Positions 8,274 to 19,229 of a DNA stretch of 64,000 nucleotides are shown one piece after another. This stretch comes from Streptomyces sp. NBC_00663 (GTDB lineage: Bacteria; Actinomycetota; Actinomycetes; Streptomycetales; Streptomycetaceae). Numbering within the stretch: position 1 is the first letter of the stretch; each line of letters opens with the position of its first letter. The stretch covers positions 620,001 through 684,000 of the forward strand of contig NZ_CP109027.1 in NCBI RefSeq assembly GCF_036226885.1, written 5' to 3'. The notes under the pieces were generated by a model, which worked only from the letters and a program-made list of their open reading frames with translations, had not been told where the DNA came from and made no database searches. Both the position numbers and the translations under genes were made by a program.

Positions 8274-10564
8274 CCGTACGCCGCTTCCGAGTGGAGGGAA
8301 TCGTGCAGGGCGTGGGCTTCCGGCCGTTCGTCTATCGCACCGCGGAGGAATTGGGCCTGGTCGGCTGGGTGGCCAACGTCAACGGTCACGTGGAGGGCGA
8401 GGTCGCCGGACCGTCGCAGGTCGTCGAGGAGTTCGCCGCCCGGCTGCGCACCGACGCCCCGGCCCTGGCCAGAGTGCGGCGCGTCCGGCTGACCGACGGT
8501 CACAGCGGTCAGGCGCGGTACCGGGAGGGTTTCCGGGTACGGCACAGCACGCCGGGCCCCGCCGACACCACGCCGCGCGAGGTCCCGCCCGACGCGGCGA
8601 TCTGCCCCGCCTGCCTGGCCGAGCTGCGTGACCCGCATGACCGCCGACACCGCTACCCGTTCATCAACTGCACGGACTGCGGCCCCCGGGCCACGATCAT
8701 CGAGAACCTCCCCTACGACCGGACCCGCACGACCATGCGCCGCTTCCCGATGTGTCCGGCGTGCGCGGCCGAGTACGCCGACCCCGGTGACCGGCGCTTC
8801 CACGCCGAGCCCGTGGCCTGCCCCGCGTGTGGGCCCCGGCTGGCCTGGCACGGGCTGCGCGGCGAGGAGGCGCTGCGGGCCGCGGTGAAAGCGGTCGACG
8901 AGGGTGGGATCGTCGCGGTCAAGGGGCTCGGCGGCTATCAACTGGTGTGCGACGCGGGTGACACGGCGGCGGTGGCGGAGCTGCGTCGCCGCAAGCTCCG
9001 TCCGGCGAAGCCGTTCGCCGTGATGGTCGGCGACCTGGAGACGGCAAAGCGGCTGGCCCGGTTCGGCGCGAGCGAGCACGCGGCCCTGACCTCGCCGGAA
9101 CGTCCCGTGGTGCTGCTCGCCCGGCGCCGAGGGCACGGGAGGGTGCCGCCGCTCGCCCGCGAGGTGCATCCCGGGCTGGACCGGGTCGGACTGTTCCTGC
9201 CCACCACCGGCCTGCACCATCTCCTCCTCGACGCACTCGCCCGTCCCCTCGTCGTCACCAGCGGCAACCGCAGCGACGAGCCCATCGCCGTGGACGACAC
9301 GGAGGCGGCCCGGGCGCTGGCCTCGGTCGCGGACGGGTTCCTCACCCACGACCGGCCGATCCGCTCCCGTTACGACGACTCCGTGGTGCAGTTCACCGGC
9401 CGGACCCGGATCACGGTCCGCCGGGCCCGCGGGCTGGCCCCCGCCCCGCTGCGGCTCGCCGTGCGCGAGCCGGTCGCGGGCGTGGGCGCCCAGCTGAAGC
9501 ACACGTTCACCCTGGCCGCCGACGGCCGCGCCCATCTCGGGCCGCACACCGGGGATCTGGCCGACCTGGCGACGTACGACGCGTTCGTGGCGTCGTACGA
9601 CCGTCTGCGGCAGCTCACCGGTATCGAGCCGCGCGTTCTGGCCCACGATCCGCATTCCGGCTATCTGTCCACGCAGTGGGCCCAGGCGCAGCCGCTGCGC
9701 CGCATGGCCGTGCAGCACCATCACGCGCACGTGGCCGCGTGCGCGGCCGAGCACGGGGTGCGCGGACCGTTCCTCGGCGTCGCCTACGACGGCCTCGGGC
9801 TCGGTGCCGACGGCACCCTGTGGGGCGGCGAGATCCTCGTCGCCGACCTGTGCGGATATCGCCGCGTGGGCAGGTTCGCGACCGCGCCCCTGCCCGGCGG
9901 CGACGCGGCGGTACGCCACCCGTCCCGCACCGCCCTCGGTCATCTGCTGGGCGGTGAGACGCTGGGCCACCCGCGTCCCTACCCGTGGCTCACCCGGCCC
10001 TTCACGGAGCGACTCGACCCGGTGGAGGCCGCCGCCGTGGGCGCGATGATCGCGCGGGGCGTCAACTGCCCGCGCTCCTCCAGCGCGGGGCGGCTCTTCG
10101 ACACGGTGGCCTCGCTGCTGGGGCTCTGCGACCGGGTGAGTTACGAGGGTGAGGCCGCCGTCCTGCTGGAGGCCGCGGCGGGCGGGACGCGTGCCGTGCC
10201 GCTGGCCCATCGCGTCGTACGGGAGCGCGGACTGTGGGTGTACGACCCCGCGCCGACCCTGGCTGACCTGCTGCGCCGGCGACTGGACGCGGAGCCGGTG
10301 GGGTCGCTGGCGGCGGCCTTCCATTGCACGCTCGCGGTCGTCACCGGCGAGCTGGTGGCGCGGGCCGTGGCGGAGGGCGCGCCGCGCACGGTGTGCCTGG
10401 GAGGGGGCTGCTTCGTCAACCGGCGGCTGCTCACCGAGGTCCGACGCCGGCTGCACGCGCAGGGGCTGCGGGTGCTGGTCGGCGGTCAGGTCCCGGTCGG
10501 GGACGGTGGCATCAGCTACGGCCAGGCGGCGGTCGCGGCCGCCCGGCTGGCCGGGGAGAGGTGA
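8270..10564 (+). CDS. hypF: Carbamoyltransferase HypF
   Basis: A 764-residue HypF, full length. It converts carbamoyl phosphate to the thiocarbamate on HypE, the source of the cyanide ligands of the NiFe centre. Domain order is as expected: acylphosphatase (GIVQGVGFRPFVYR at residues ~10-23); two zinc-finger repeats (CPACLAEL...CTDCGPR and CPACAAEY...CPACGPR, ~110-190); a YrdC-like domain (KGLGGYQLVCDA...KPFAVMV); and a Kae1-like domain with VQHHHAHVAACAAEHG. The ATG overlaps the protease stop. A carbamate kinase gene elsewhere in the island (33.4 kb) handles the same metabolite, carbamoyl phosphate. Confidence 0.96.
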   Translation: MTVRRFRVEGIVQGVGFRPFVYRTAEELGLVGWVANVNGHVEGEVAGPSQVVEEFAARLRTDAPALARVRRVRLTDGHSGQARYREGFRVRHSTPGPADTTPREVPPDAAICPACLAELRDPHDRRHRYPFINCTDCGPRATIIENLPYDRTRTTMRRFPMCPACAAEYADPGDRRFHAEPVACPACGPRLAWHGLRGEEALRAAVKAVDEGGIVAVKGLGGYQLVCDAGDTAAVAELRRRKLRPAKPFAVMVGDLETAKRLARFGASEHAALTSPERPVVLLARRRGHGRVPPLAREVHPGLDRVGLFLPTTGLHHLLLDALARPLVVTSGNRSDEPIAVDDTEAARALASVADGFLTHDRPIRSRYDDSVVQFTGRTRITVRRARGLAPAPLRLAVREPVAGVGAQLKHTFTLAADGRAHLGPHTGDLADLATYDAFVASYDRLRQLTGIEPRVLAHDPHSGYLSTQWAQAQPLRRMAVQHHHAHVAACAAEHGVRGPFLGVAYDGLGLGADGTLWGGEILVADLCGYRRVGRFATAPLPGGDAAVRHPSRTALGHLLGGETLGHPRPYPWLTRPFTERLDPVEAAAVGAMIARGVNCPRSSSAGRLFDTVASLLGLCDRVSYEGEAAVLLEAAAGGTRAVPLAHRVVRERGLWVYDPAPTLADLLRRRLDAEPVGSLAAAFHCTLAVVTGELVARAVAEGAPRTVCLGGGCFVNRRLLTEVRRRLHAQGLRVLVGGQVPVGDGGISYGQAAVAAARLAGER

Positions 10565-10570
10565 GCGCGG

Positions 10571-10828
10571 ATGTGTCTGGGCATTCCGGGCAGGGTGCTG
10601 GAGGTTCACGACGACGCCGGGCTGCGCATGGCGAGCGTCGACTTCGGCGGGATACGGCGAGAGGTGTGCCTGAGCTGCACGCCCGAGGCCGATGTCGGGT
10701 CGTACGTGATCGTGCACGTCGGCTTCGCGATCACCCTCGTCGACGAGACCGAGGCCCGGCGCACGCTCGATGTGCTGCGGGCGATGGCGGGGGCGGTGGA
10801 GGGGGAACTGGGCGAGCCACTGCCGTGA
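10571..10828 (+). CDS. hypC: Hydrogenase assembly chaperone HypC
   Basis: An 85-residue protein starting MCLGIPGRVLEV. The N-terminal Met-Cys is the invariant feature of HypC/HybG and, with HypD, holds the Fe(CN)2CO unit. It follows hypF by 6 bp. The C-terminal LGEPLP tail is normal for the family. The next gene starts 150 bp on, behind an island palindrome, so the operon may have an internal promoter. Confidence 0.95.
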   Translation: MCLGIPGRVLEVHDDAGLRMASVDFGGIRREVCLSCTPEADVGSYVIVHVGFAITLVDETEARRTLDVLRAMAGAVEGELGEPLP

Positions 10829-10888
10829 GGGGAGGGCGGGACGCGGCCGCCGTCGAGCGGCCCGCGGGACCCGGTCGGACCGTCGGGA

Positions 10889-10904
10889 GGGCCGGTCAGC
10901 CCCT
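10889..10904. promoter_or_regulatory. Island palindrome before the hydrogenase structural genes
   Basis: GGGCCGGTCAGCCCCT lies 74 bp before the first structural gene, inside the hyp/hyh operon. A second, looser copy (GGGACCCGGTCGGACC) begins at 10866. This suggests an internal regulated promoter driving the structural subunits separately from hypF-hypC. Confidence 0.65.
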
Positions 10905-10977
10905 GTCGCCGGGTTCGGGCCAGGGTCGAATCTGGCAGTGGAGGAGCACGCAGCCGCCTATCGCCTGGAGGACCGCC

Positions 10978-12111
10978 ATGAGCGCCACCGCAGCCCCGGC
11001 CGTGCTCGACCGGGACGGTCTCGACGCCTTGGTCGCGGCGCTGAGGGCACAGGGCCGGACCGTGATCGGGCCGACCGTCCGCGACGGTGCGATCGTGCTC
11101 GCGGAACTGGACTCCGCAGACGCGCTCCCTTTCGGCTGGGGCGTCGAACTGGACGCCGGGCGCTACCGGTTGGTCCGCCGCGAGGACGGGGCCGCGTTCG
11201 CGCACAGCGCGGGGCCGCAGTCCTGGAAGAACTTCCTGCACCCGGCACGGGAGCGGCTGTGGAGCGCCGACCGGACGCCACAGGGGGACGTCTCCTTCAC
11301 CCCGGAGGTGCCGGCCGCGCCCTCGTACGCCTTCCTCGGTGTCCGCCCCTGTGACCTGCGGGCCATCGCCGTCCAGGACCGGGTGCTGACCGGCGGACGG
11401 TACGGCGACAGCGGGTACGCCGGGCGCCGGGGGCGGGCGCTGCTGATCGCCGTGGAGTGCACCGAGCCCGGCGCGACCTGCTTCTGCGTGTCCATGGGCG
11501 GCGGGCCCGCCGCCGACCCCGGGTACGACCTGGCGCTCACCGAGGTGGAGGGCCGGTTCCTGGTGCGGGTGGGCAGTGACGAGGGGGCCGCGCTGCTCGC
11601 GCAGGTCCCGCACCGGGCGGCCGACACCGGCACACGGAAGACGGCACGCGCCGCGGTGGACACGGCCCGCGACCGCATGGGCCGTGCCCTGCCGCCCGTG
11701 GACCTGCGGGATCTGATGGGCGCGAGCCTGACCGCCGAGCGCTGGGACGACGTCGCCGCCCGCTGTCTGACCTGCGGCAACTGCACGATGGTCTGTCCGA
11801 CCTGCTTCTGCACCACCACGGAGGAGGTCACCGACCTCACCGGCGACCACACAGAGCGGTGGCAGCGCTGGGACTCCTGCTTCGACCTGGACTTCTCGTA
11901 TCTGCACGGCGGCCCGGTCCGCCCGACGTCCCGCAGCCGGTACCGGCAGTGGCTGACGCACAAGCTCGGCACCTGGCACGACCAGTTCGACATGTCCGGG
12001 TGCGTCGGCTGCGGGCGCTGCATCGCCTGGTGCCCGGCCGGCATCGACATCACGGAGGAAGTGGCCGCGCTCGACGCCGAGCGCTCGGACCGGGAAACGG
12101 AGACGGACTGA
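10978..12111 (+). CDS. hyhB: Group 3b [NiFe] hydrogenase iron-sulfur subunit (HyhB-like)
   Basis: A 377-residue electron-transfer subunit of the sulfhydrogenase/anaerobic sulfite reductase A type. Its C-terminal third carries two ferredoxin-like 4Fe-4S motifs, CLTCGNCTMVCPTCFC near residue 262 and CVGCGRCIAWCP near residue 341. The N-terminal part (FLGVRPCDLRAIAVQD, SWKNFLHP) matches the conserved 'RPCD' region of the family. ATG 10978 has GGAGGA at good spacing. It passes electrons between the small subunit and the diaphorase subunit. Its stop overlaps the next ATG. Confidence 0.88.
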   Translation: MSATAAPAVLDRDGLDALVAALRAQGRTVIGPTVRDGAIVLAELDSADALPFGWGVELDAGRYRLVRREDGAAFAHSAGPQSWKNFLHPARERLWSADRTPQGDVSFTPEVPAAPSYAFLGVRPCDLRAIAVQDRVLTGGRYGDSGYAGRRGRALLIAVECTEPGATCFCVSMGGGPAADPGYDLALTEVEGRFLVRVGSDEGAALLAQVPHRAADTGTRKTARAAVDTARDRMGRALPPVDLRDLMGASLTAERWDDVAARCLTCGNCTMVCPTCFCTTTEEVTDLTGDHTERWQRWDSCFDLDFSYLHGGPVRPTSRSRYRQWLTHKLGTWHDQFDMSGCVGCGRCIAWCPAGIDITEEVAALDAERSDRETETD

Positions 12112-12575
12112 TGCCTCCCTCGATCGCCCTGCGCGTGCATCACGCCCTGCCCGCCGAGCACCGTGACCGGCTGTTGCGCGTCGCCCGCGAGGTCAGCTTC
12201 CCGCCGGGTACCCGCCTGTTCGACGAAGGCGGCCACGCGGACCGCTTCTGGATCGTCCGGGACGGCACGGCCGCGCTGGACCTGCATGTGCCCGGCCGCC
12301 GCGCCCCGGTCGTCGAGACGCTCGGCGTCGGTGACCTGGTCGGCTGGTCGTGGCTGTACGAGCCGTTCGTGTGGCGGCTGGGTGCCGAGGCCGTGACCCC
12401 GGTGGGTGCCTACGAGTTCGACGCCGTCGCCGTGCGGCTGATGTGCCTGGACGACGCCGAGTTCGGCCGGGCCGTGGAGCACTGGGTGGGCCGGGTGCTC
12501 GCCCACCGGCTCCAGGCGGCCCGGACCCGGCTCCTGGACCTGTACGGTCCCCACAACAGCGGCGGTGCCCGATGA
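12111..12575 (+). CDS. Stand-alone cyclic-nucleotide-binding-domain protein in the hydrogenase operon
   Basis: A 154-residue protein made of one Crp/cNMP-binding beta-barrel ([20 protein letters not shown], then [19 protein letters not shown]) and a C-terminal helix ([20 protein letters not shown]). There is no helix-turn-helix, so it cannot act as a normal Crp regulator. It overlaps its neighbours by 1 and 4 bp and sits between two hydrogenase subunits, so it is co-translated with the enzyme. The canonical phosphate-binding R-x-A/T segment is not obvious, so the ligand may not be cAMP. A paralogue of equal length lies at 34609. Role (allosteric subunit, assembly factor or scaffold) is unknown. 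Confidence 0.82.
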   Translation: MPPSIALRVHHALPAEHRDRLLRVAREVSFPPGTRLFDEGGHADRFWIVRDGTAALDLHVPGRRAPVVETLGVGDLVGWSWLYEPFVWRLGAEAVTPVGAYEFDAVAVRLMCLDDAEFGRAVEHWVGRVLAHRLQAARTRLLDLYGPHNSGGAR

Positions 12576-13378
12576 CGGATGTCCCGGTGCCGTACCGCGT
12601 GGTCGCCCGCAGGCCGGAGACCGCGGACACCGTCACCCTGCGGCTGGAACCGCTCGGTGCGCCGCTGGACGATTTCGCGCCCGGGCAGTTCGCGATGGTG
12701 CACTGCTTCGGGCGCGGCGAGATCCCCGTCTCGGTGAGTTCCGTGCCGGCCACCGGCGGGCTCGCGCACACGATCCGGGCGGTGGGGGCGGTGTCGGCGG
12801 GGCTGTGCGCGGCGCGGGCCGGGGACGTGCTGGGGGTCCGGGGGCCGTACGGCGTCGGCTGGGAGCTGGAACGGGCGCGCGGACGGGACGTGGTCGTCGT
12901 CGCGGGCGGCATCGGGCTCGCGCCGCTGAGGCCGCTGATCCTGCGCGCGCTGGCCGAGCCGGCGGCGTACGGCCGCATCGACGTGCTCATCGGGGCGCGC
13001 AGCCCGGCCGAGCTGATCTCTCGCAGGGAGATCGAGCGCTGGCCCACCGCGTACACCGGAGTGACCGTCGACCGGCCCGACCGGGAGTGGCGCGGGGACG
13101 TCGGGCTGGTCACCACGCTGCTGGACCGCGCGGAGTTCGCACCGGCGCGCACCACGGCGTTCGTCTGCGGACCCGAGCCCATGATCCGGGCCACGGCCCG
13201 CGACCTGGCCTTCCGAGGAGTGCCCCGGGACCGGATCCGGGTCTCGCTGGAGCGCAACATGCGCTGCGCGACCGGGCACTGCGGGCACTGCCAGCTCGGC
13301 CCGCTGCTGCTGTGCCGGGCCGGGCCCGTCGTGGGCTGGGACGAGGCCGAACGCCTTTTGTCCGTAAGGGAGTTGTGA
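12572..13378 (+). CDS. hyhG: Group 3b hydrogenase NAD(P)H/FAD diaphorase subunit (HyhG-like)
   Basis: A 268-residue ferredoxin-NADP reductase-type subunit, equivalent to HyhG/HydG and dihydroorotate dehydrogenase PyrK. Visible are the FAD-binding strand region [19 protein letters not shown], the NAD(P)-binding loop [16 protein letters not shown] and CGPEPMI. A C-terminal [2Fe-2S] Cys set lies in [14 protein letters not shown] plus a terminal Cys (LLLC). It couples H2 oxidation or evolution to NAD(P)(H) in the cytosol. ATGA overlap with the cNMP protein and GTGATG overlap with the small subunit show a tightly coupled operon. Confidence 0.92.
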   Translation: MTDVPVPYRVVARRPETADTVTLRLEPLGAPLDDFAPGQFAMVHCFGRGEIPVSVSSVPATGGLAHTIRAVGAVSAGLCAARAGDVLGVRGPYGVGWELERARGRDVVVVAGGIGLAPLRPLILRALAEPAAYGRIDVLIGARSPAELISRREIERWPTAYTGVTVDRPDREWRGDVGLVTTLLDRAEFAPARTTAFVCGPEPMIRATARDLAFRGVPRDRIRVSLERNMRCATGHCGHCQLGPLLLCRAGPVVGWDEAERLLSVREL

Positions 13379-14130
13379 TGACACCCACCCTCGCCGTGTT
13401 CAAACTGGCCTCGTGCGACGGCTGCCAGCTCACCCTGCTGGACTGCGAGGACGAACTCCTGGCGCTGGCGGGCCAGGTGGAGATCTCGCACTTCCTGGAG
13501 GCGTCCAGCGCGGTGACGGGCGGACCCTACGACCTGTCCCTCGTCGAGGGCTCGGTCACCACGGCCGCGGACGCCGAGCGCATCCGCTCGATCCGTGCCG
13601 CTTCCCGCCGTCTGGTGACCATCGGGGCGTGCGCGACAGCCGGCGGAATCCAGGCCCTCAGAAACCTCGCGGACGTCGACGCCTACCGGCGTGTGGTGTA
13701 CGCGCACCCCGAGTACATCGACACCCTCGCCACCTCCACGCCCGTGTCCGCCCATGTCGACGTCGACTTCGAACTGCGCGGCTGCCCGATCGACAGACGG
13801 CAGCTCATCGAGGTCATCACCGCCTTCCTCGCCGGACGCCGACCGGACGTGCCCAACCACAGCGTCTGCTTCGAGTGCAAGCGGCGCGGCACGGTCTGCG
13901 TCACCGTCGCCCACGGCACCCCCTGCCTGGGGCCGGTCACGCACGCCGGGTGCGGGGCGCTGTGTCCGGCGTACCAGCGGGGCTGCTTCGGCTGCTTCGG
14001 GCCCTCCGGGTCCGTGAACCTGCCCGCGCTGATCCCGCTGCTGCGCCGCGACGGTCTCGACGAGGACGCCGTGGGGCGGTTCCTGCACACCTTCAACACA
14101 ACCGCGTTCGAGGAGGAGTTGGCGCCGTGA
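13378..14130 (+). CDS. hyhS: [NiFe] hydrogenase small subunit, group 3b type (HyhS-like)
   Basis: A 250-residue small subunit without a Tat signal, so the complex is cytosolic. The proximal cluster ligands are in [14 protein letters not shown] (residues ~9-22), GACATAGG and [10 protein letters not shown]. Further Cys for two more clusters are in [30 protein letters not shown] and GCFGCFGP, giving a full set for three Fe-S clusters. It overlaps hyhG by 1 bp and the large subunit by 4 bp. The lack of a membrane anchor and the NAD(P)-reductase partner both point to group 3b rather than the respiratory groups 1h or 2a. Confidence 0.93.
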   Translation: MTPTLAVFKLASCDGCQLTLLDCEDELLALAGQVEISHFLEASSAVTGGPYDLSLVEGSVTTAADAERIRSIRAASRRLVTIGACATAGGIQALRNLADVDAYRRVVYAHPEYIDTLATSTPVSAHVDVDFELRGCPIDRRQLIEVITAFLAGRRPDVPNHSVCFECKRRGTVCVTVAHGTPCLGPVTHAGCGALCPAYQRGCFGCFGPSGSVNLPALIPLLRRDGLDEDAVGRFLHTFNTTAFEEELAP

Positions 14131-15488
14131 CGCACCGAGGATCCCGTGTCCTGCACGTCGGCTCGCTGTCCCGGGTCGAGGGCGAGGGCGCGCTGCGCCT
14201 GCGGGTGCACGACGGGACGGTCACCGAGGCACGGCTGGAGATCTACGAACCGCCCCGGTTCTTCGAGGCGTTTCTGCGCGGGCGCTCGTACACCGAGCCG
14301 CCCGACATCACCGCCCGGGTGTGCGGAATCTGCCCGGTGGCCTACCAGATGAGCGCGTGCGCGGCGATCGAGGACGCCTGCGGGGTCACCGTCGACCCGG
14401 TGATCCGCGAGCTTCGCCGGCTGCTGTACTGCGGCGAGTGGATCGAGAGCCAGGCCCTGCACATCTACCTCCTGCACGCCCCGGACTTCCTGGGCCGGGC
14501 GAGCGCGATCGAACTGGCCCGCACGCACCGGGCCGACGTCGAACGGGGGCTGCGCCTGAAGAAGGCGGGCAACTCGGTGATGGAGCTGCTCGGCGGACGA
14601 GCCGTGCATCCGGTGAACGTCCGTCTCGGCGGCTTCCACCGGGTACCGACCCGGCAGGAACTCCGGCCGCTGCGCGAGCAGTTGACGCAAGCACTCGACG
14701 ACGCCTGGGAGACCGTGCGCTGGGTGGCCGGATTCGAGTTCCCGGACGCCCGCGTCGAGGCCGACCTGCTGGCGCTGGCCGAGCCGGACACGTACGCCAT
14801 CGAGGGCGGGACCCCGACGGTGCTGCGCGACGACGGGGTCGAAACCGCCTTCCCCACAGGGGACTTCACCGAACACGTCACCGAGACCCATGTCGCGCGC
14901 TCCACCGCACTGCACTCCCGGCTCGACGGCCGGCTCCATCTCACCGGCTCCCTCGCCCGGTTCGCGATCAGCGGGGCGCGTCTGTCGCCGGTGGCGCGGG
15001 AGGCGGCCGTGGCGGCCGGGCTCGGCGATCCCCGCGAAGGCGCGGTGTGCCGCAATCCGTTCCGGTCGATCCTGGTGCGGGCCGTGGAGACGCTGTACGC
15101 CGTCGACGAGGCCCTGCGGATCATCGGGACGTACGAACCACCCGAGCGCCCGTACACGGACGTGCCGTCGGTCCCGGGCGTCGGACACGGCGCCACGGAG
15201 GCACCGCGCGGGCTGCTCTACCACCGCTACGAGCTCGACGCCGACGGCCTGATCACCGATGCGCGGATGGTGCCGCCGACCGCGCAGAACCAGGGCGCGA
15301 TCGAGGACGACCTGCGGCGGATCGCCCAGCGGGCCCTCGCCGAACAGGGCATGGACGACGCGGCGTTGACCCATCTGTGCGAGCGGGCGATCCGCAACCA
15401 CGACCCGTGCATCTCGTGCTCCACCCATTTCCTCGACCTGACGGTCGTCCGGACCGCAGGAGACACCGCGGGAGGCTCTGATGTCTGA
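14127..15488 (+). CDS. hyhL: [NiFe] hydrogenase large subunit, group 3b type (HyhL-like)
   Basis: A 453-residue catalytic subunit. The N-terminal NiFe ligand motif is [20 protein letters not shown] near residue 63 and the C-terminal motif is [10 protein letters not shown] near residue 428. Together these give the four nickel-ligating cysteines. About 18 residues follow the motif's His ([19 protein letters not shown]); this is the tail removed by the operon's protease. Start is GTG 14127, overlapping the hyhS stop. The stop overlaps the CBS gene by 8 bp. Group 3b enzymes reversibly couple H2 to NADP(H) and are used by hypoxic actinobacteria (Hyd3 of M. smegmatis) to dispose of reductant. Confidence 0.95.
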   Translation: MTHRGSRVLHVGSLSRVEGEGALRLRVHDGTVTEARLEIYEPPRFFEAFLRGRSYTEPPDITARVCGICPVAYQMSACAAIEDACGVTVDPVIRELRRLLYCGEWIESQALHIYLLHAPDFLGRASAIELARTHRADVERGLRLKKAGNSVMELLGGRAVHPVNVRLGGFHRVPTRQELRPLREQLTQALDDAWETVRWVAGFEFPDARVEADLLALAEPDTYAIEGGTPTVLRDDGVETAFPTGDFTEHVTETHVARSTALHSRLDGRLHLTGSLARFAISGARLSPVAREAAVAAGLGDPREGAVCRNPFRSILVRAVETLYAVDEALRIIGTYEPPERPYTDVPSVPGVGHGATEAPRGLLYHRYELDADGLITDARMVPPTAQNQGAIEDDLRRIAQRALAEQGMDDAALTHLCERAIRNHDPCISCSTHFLDLTVVRTAGDTAGGSDV

Positions 15489-16103
15489 ATCCCCCTACAC
15501 CGTGAGCGATGTCATGACCCACACGGTGGTCGCCGTCGGACGCGATGCGTCCTTCAAAGAGGTCGTCGGCCTGATCGACCAGTGGAAGGTCAGCGCCCTG
15601 CCGGTACTGGAGGGTGAGGGGCGGGTCGTCGGTGTGGTCTCCGAGGCCGACCTGCTGCCCAAGGAGGAGGCCAAGGGCCGGGACGAGGAGTCCCTCGACC
15701 TCGCCGAGCGGGCCAAGGCCGCGGCGCTCACCGCCGGTGAGCTGATGAGCACCCCCGCGGTGACCGTGCACGCGGACGCCGCGGTCGCCGAGGCCGCCCG
15801 CATCATGGCGCGCCGGCACGTGAAGCGGCTGCCGGTCGTGGACCGCGTCGGCATGCTCCAGGGCGTGGTCAGCCGCGGCGACCTGCTGAAGGTCTTCCTG
15901 CGCCCCGACGAGGAGATCGCCGACGAGATCGTCCACACCGTGCTGACCCGACTGCCGGTCACCACTCCCCTGTCCGTCACCGTCACCGACGGTGTCGCCA
16001 CCCTGGAAGGCGCCGCGGCCGAGCGCACCTACCTGCCCATCGTGGCCCGTGCGGTGCGGGCGGTGGAAGGAGTCGTGGACGTCCGGCTGGAGCTCACCCA
16101 CCG

Positions 16104-16107
<4 letters not shown>
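15481..16107 (+). CDS. CBS-CBS-BON protein inside the hydrogenase operon
   Basis: A 208-residue protein with two CBS repeats ([20 protein letters not shown] to [33 protein letters not shown] to [14 protein letters not shown]) forming one Bateman module. A BON domain follows ([20 protein letters not shown] ... [11 protein letters not shown]). CBS pairs bind adenine nucleotides; BON domains bind membranes or partner proteins. It overlaps hyhL by 8 bp and hypD by 4 bp, so it is fully embedded in the operon, which is unusual. It may report energy charge to the hydrogenase; this is inference. Three intact paralogues lie elsewhere in the window. Confidence 0.88.
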
Positions 16108-17203
<1,096 letters not shown>

Positions 17204-17207
<4 letters not shown>

Positions 17208-18238
17208 GCATCCAATGCCCCACCCCGCACCATGACGACGAGGTGGTCCTGCTCGGCCACGGCGCCGGCGGACGGCTCACCGCCGAGCTGCTCGACCAAC
17301 TCGTCCTGCCGTCCCTGGGCGGCGACACGGGTCCTCTGGAGGACGCGGCGCTGCTGCCCGGCTACCGCGAACTGGTGATCAGCACGGACAGCTTCGTCGT
17401 CAGTCCGCTGTTCTTCCCCGGCGGGGACATCGGGTCCCTCGCCGTGCACGGCACCGTCAACGACCTCGCGATGCGGGGTGCGTGGCCGATCGCGCTGTCC
17501 GTCTCCCTCATCGTCGAGGAGGGGCTGCCGATGGCCGAACTGCGTGCCGTCATGGCGTCGTTGGGGAAGGCGGCGCAGGAGGCCGGGGTGCCGGTGGTCA
17601 CCGGAGACACCAAGGTGGTCGGGCGCGGCGCGGCCGACCGGCTGTTCGTGAACACCACGGGCGTCGGGCAGCGGCACGGCTCGCTGCATCCGTCCGCCGC
17701 CCTCGCCCGGCCCGGCGACGCGGTGCTGCTGTCCGGGCCGATCGGGCTGCACGGCACGACCGTGCTGAGCACGCGTGAGGGTCTCGGCTTCGAGAGCGAC
17801 ATCGCCTCGGACAGCCGTCCCCTGCACCGTCTCGTCCTGGCGCTGGCACCGAACGGCCCCGCCATCCATGTCCTGCGCGACCCGACGCGAGGCGGCCTCG
17901 CCGCGGCCCTCAACGAGATCGCCCGCGACTCCGCCGTCACCGTCGAGATCGAGGAGAGCGCGGTCCCCGTTCCCGAAGCGGTGGCCTCCGCCTGTGACCT
18001 GCTGGGCCTCGACCCGCTCATCGTCGCCAACGAGGGCTGCTTGATCGCCTTCGTCACCGCCGACGCGGCCGACGACGTCCTCTTGGCGATGCGGTCCCTG
18101 CCCGAGGGCGCGCACGCGGTACGGATCGGTGAGGTGACCGCGCGGGAGCCGCACGGGAGGGTGGTCCTGCGGACCATGGTGGGGGCGCGGCGGATCGTGG
18201 AGATGCCGTTGGGCGAGCAGCTTCCGAGGATCTGCTGA
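17204..18238 (+). CDS. hypE: Carbamoyl dehydratase HypE
   Basis: A 344-residue HypE of the PurM/AIR-synthase fold, which dehydrates the thiocarbamate on its C-terminal Cys to thiocyanate. The N-terminal [19 protein letters not shown], the ATP-site region [26 protein letters not shown] and the invariant C-terminal PRIC are all present. It is the last gene of the operon. hypA and hypB (nickel insertion) are not in the window and must be supplied from elsewhere. A 35-bp tandem repeat array begins 16 bp after its stop. Confidence 0.96.
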
Positions 18239-18253
18239 GGGAGGGGCGGGCCC

Positions 18254-18540
18254 ACCGCGGCCTCGCGCCGGCCCCACCGCGCGGGCGCACCGCGGCCTCG
18301 CGCCGGCCCCACCGAGCGGGCGCACCGCGGTCGTGTGGTGGCCCCACCGCGCGTGGTGGGTGCCTCGCGGTCGTGTGGGTGGCTTCGCCGCACATGCGCC
18401 ATGCGGTCGGGCGGTGGTCCCGCCGCGCATGCGGCACGCAGTTGTGTCGTGGCCCCGCCGTGCATGCGCCACGCGGACGTGCGGTGGCCTCTCCGCCCAC
18501 AGGCCGCGCGGACGGGCCGCGGTCCCGCCACGGGTGCGTC
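18254..18540 (+). repeat. Degenerate tandem array, about eight 35-bp units
   Basis: Units start at about 18254, 18289, 18324, 18364, 18401, 18436, 18471 and 18506. Five of the first seven are exactly 35 bp, one is 37 bp and one is 40 bp. A shared pattern is (a)cgcggtcgtgyggtgg followed by ccccgccgcgcatgc. The first two units differ at about one position (accgcggcctcgcgccggcc...). The array fills the gap between hypE and the convergent membrane-protein gene. No gene is convincing within it; the open frames are repeat artefacts. Confidence 0.85.
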
Positions 18541-18561
18541 GATCGCCGGTTCTGTCTGCCG

Positions 18562-19152
18562 TCAGCCGGTCTTGTGACCCCACCTCGGACCGACCTCGGC
18601 CCACTCCGCGTCCCACTGCGCCATGCGGCCCCGGTCCAGGCGCCCGTGCAGGACCCAGCCGAGGGGCAGGACGAGGGCGCAGACGCACACCGCGGTCGCC
18701 GCGCCCAGCACGACGCCCTGGAGCTCGGCTTCCTCGCTGCTCACGGGAGGAGGGACGAGTTTGCCCTGTCGGTCCAGCCACACCCGGGCCGTGCTGCCTG
18801 CCTTGATGCCGGGTTCGACCCGGGCCAGTCCGGTGCGGGACGAGCCGTCCGCGGCCGTCCAGCGGACCTTGGCCCAGGAGTAGTCGTCGGACGACGTGGT
18901 CGAGGTGACCGTGTCGGTGGCGTCCTGCACGAGGACGGCGGCAACGGCATGGCGTTGCGTCCTGCGGTCGTCGAGGCTCTGCTCCACCGCGTGCGCGGTC
19001 ACCATGCCCGCGACGGCTCCCGCGGCGACGGCCAGACAGCACAGGGCGAGCAGCAGCCAGGCCTCGACGATGTCACTGCGGCGCAGCAGCGGACTGGGCC
19101 GCCAGCGCCACAGCCGCACCTTCCGTACCCTCCGGCGCACTGTCCGTGTCAT
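18562..19152 (-). CDS. Rv1733c-like two-TM membrane protein
   Basis: A 196-residue protein. A basic N-terminus (MTRTVRRRVRKVRLWRWRPS) leads to TM1 (AWLLLALCCLAVAAGAVAGM, ~31-50), then an extracytoplasmic domain (~55-145) with a KVRWTAADGSSRTGLARVEP strand region. TM2 follows (VVLGAATAVCVCALVLPLGW), then a short cytoplasmic tail. This architecture is that of the actinobacterial Rv1733c family, a DosR-regulon membrane protein of unknown function. ATG 19152 has GGAGGTG at good spacing. No clear island palindrome lies directly upstream; the nitroreductase remnant is there instead. Confidence 0.78.
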   Translation of the reverse strand: MTRTVRRRVRKVRLWRWRPSPLLRRSDIVEAWLLLALCCLAVAAGAVAGMVTAHAVEQSLDDRRTQRHAVAAVLVQDATDTVTSTTSSDDYSWAKVRWTAADGSSRTGLARVEPGIKAGSTARVWLDRQGKLVPPPVSSEEAELQGVVLGAATAVCVCALVLPLGWVLHGRLDRGRMAQWDAEWAEVGPRWGHKTG

Positions 19153-19229
19153 CGTCCGGCACCTCCTCGCGGGCGAGCCGCAGGCGAATCCCTCCTGTCG
19201 GCAATCTTCCAGGCCGGTGCCGGGAGCGG

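Noticed and set aside
18241..18560. CRISPR array after hypE
   Set aside because: The 35-bp units are contiguous with no unique spacers and are degenerate, so this is a tandem minisatellite.
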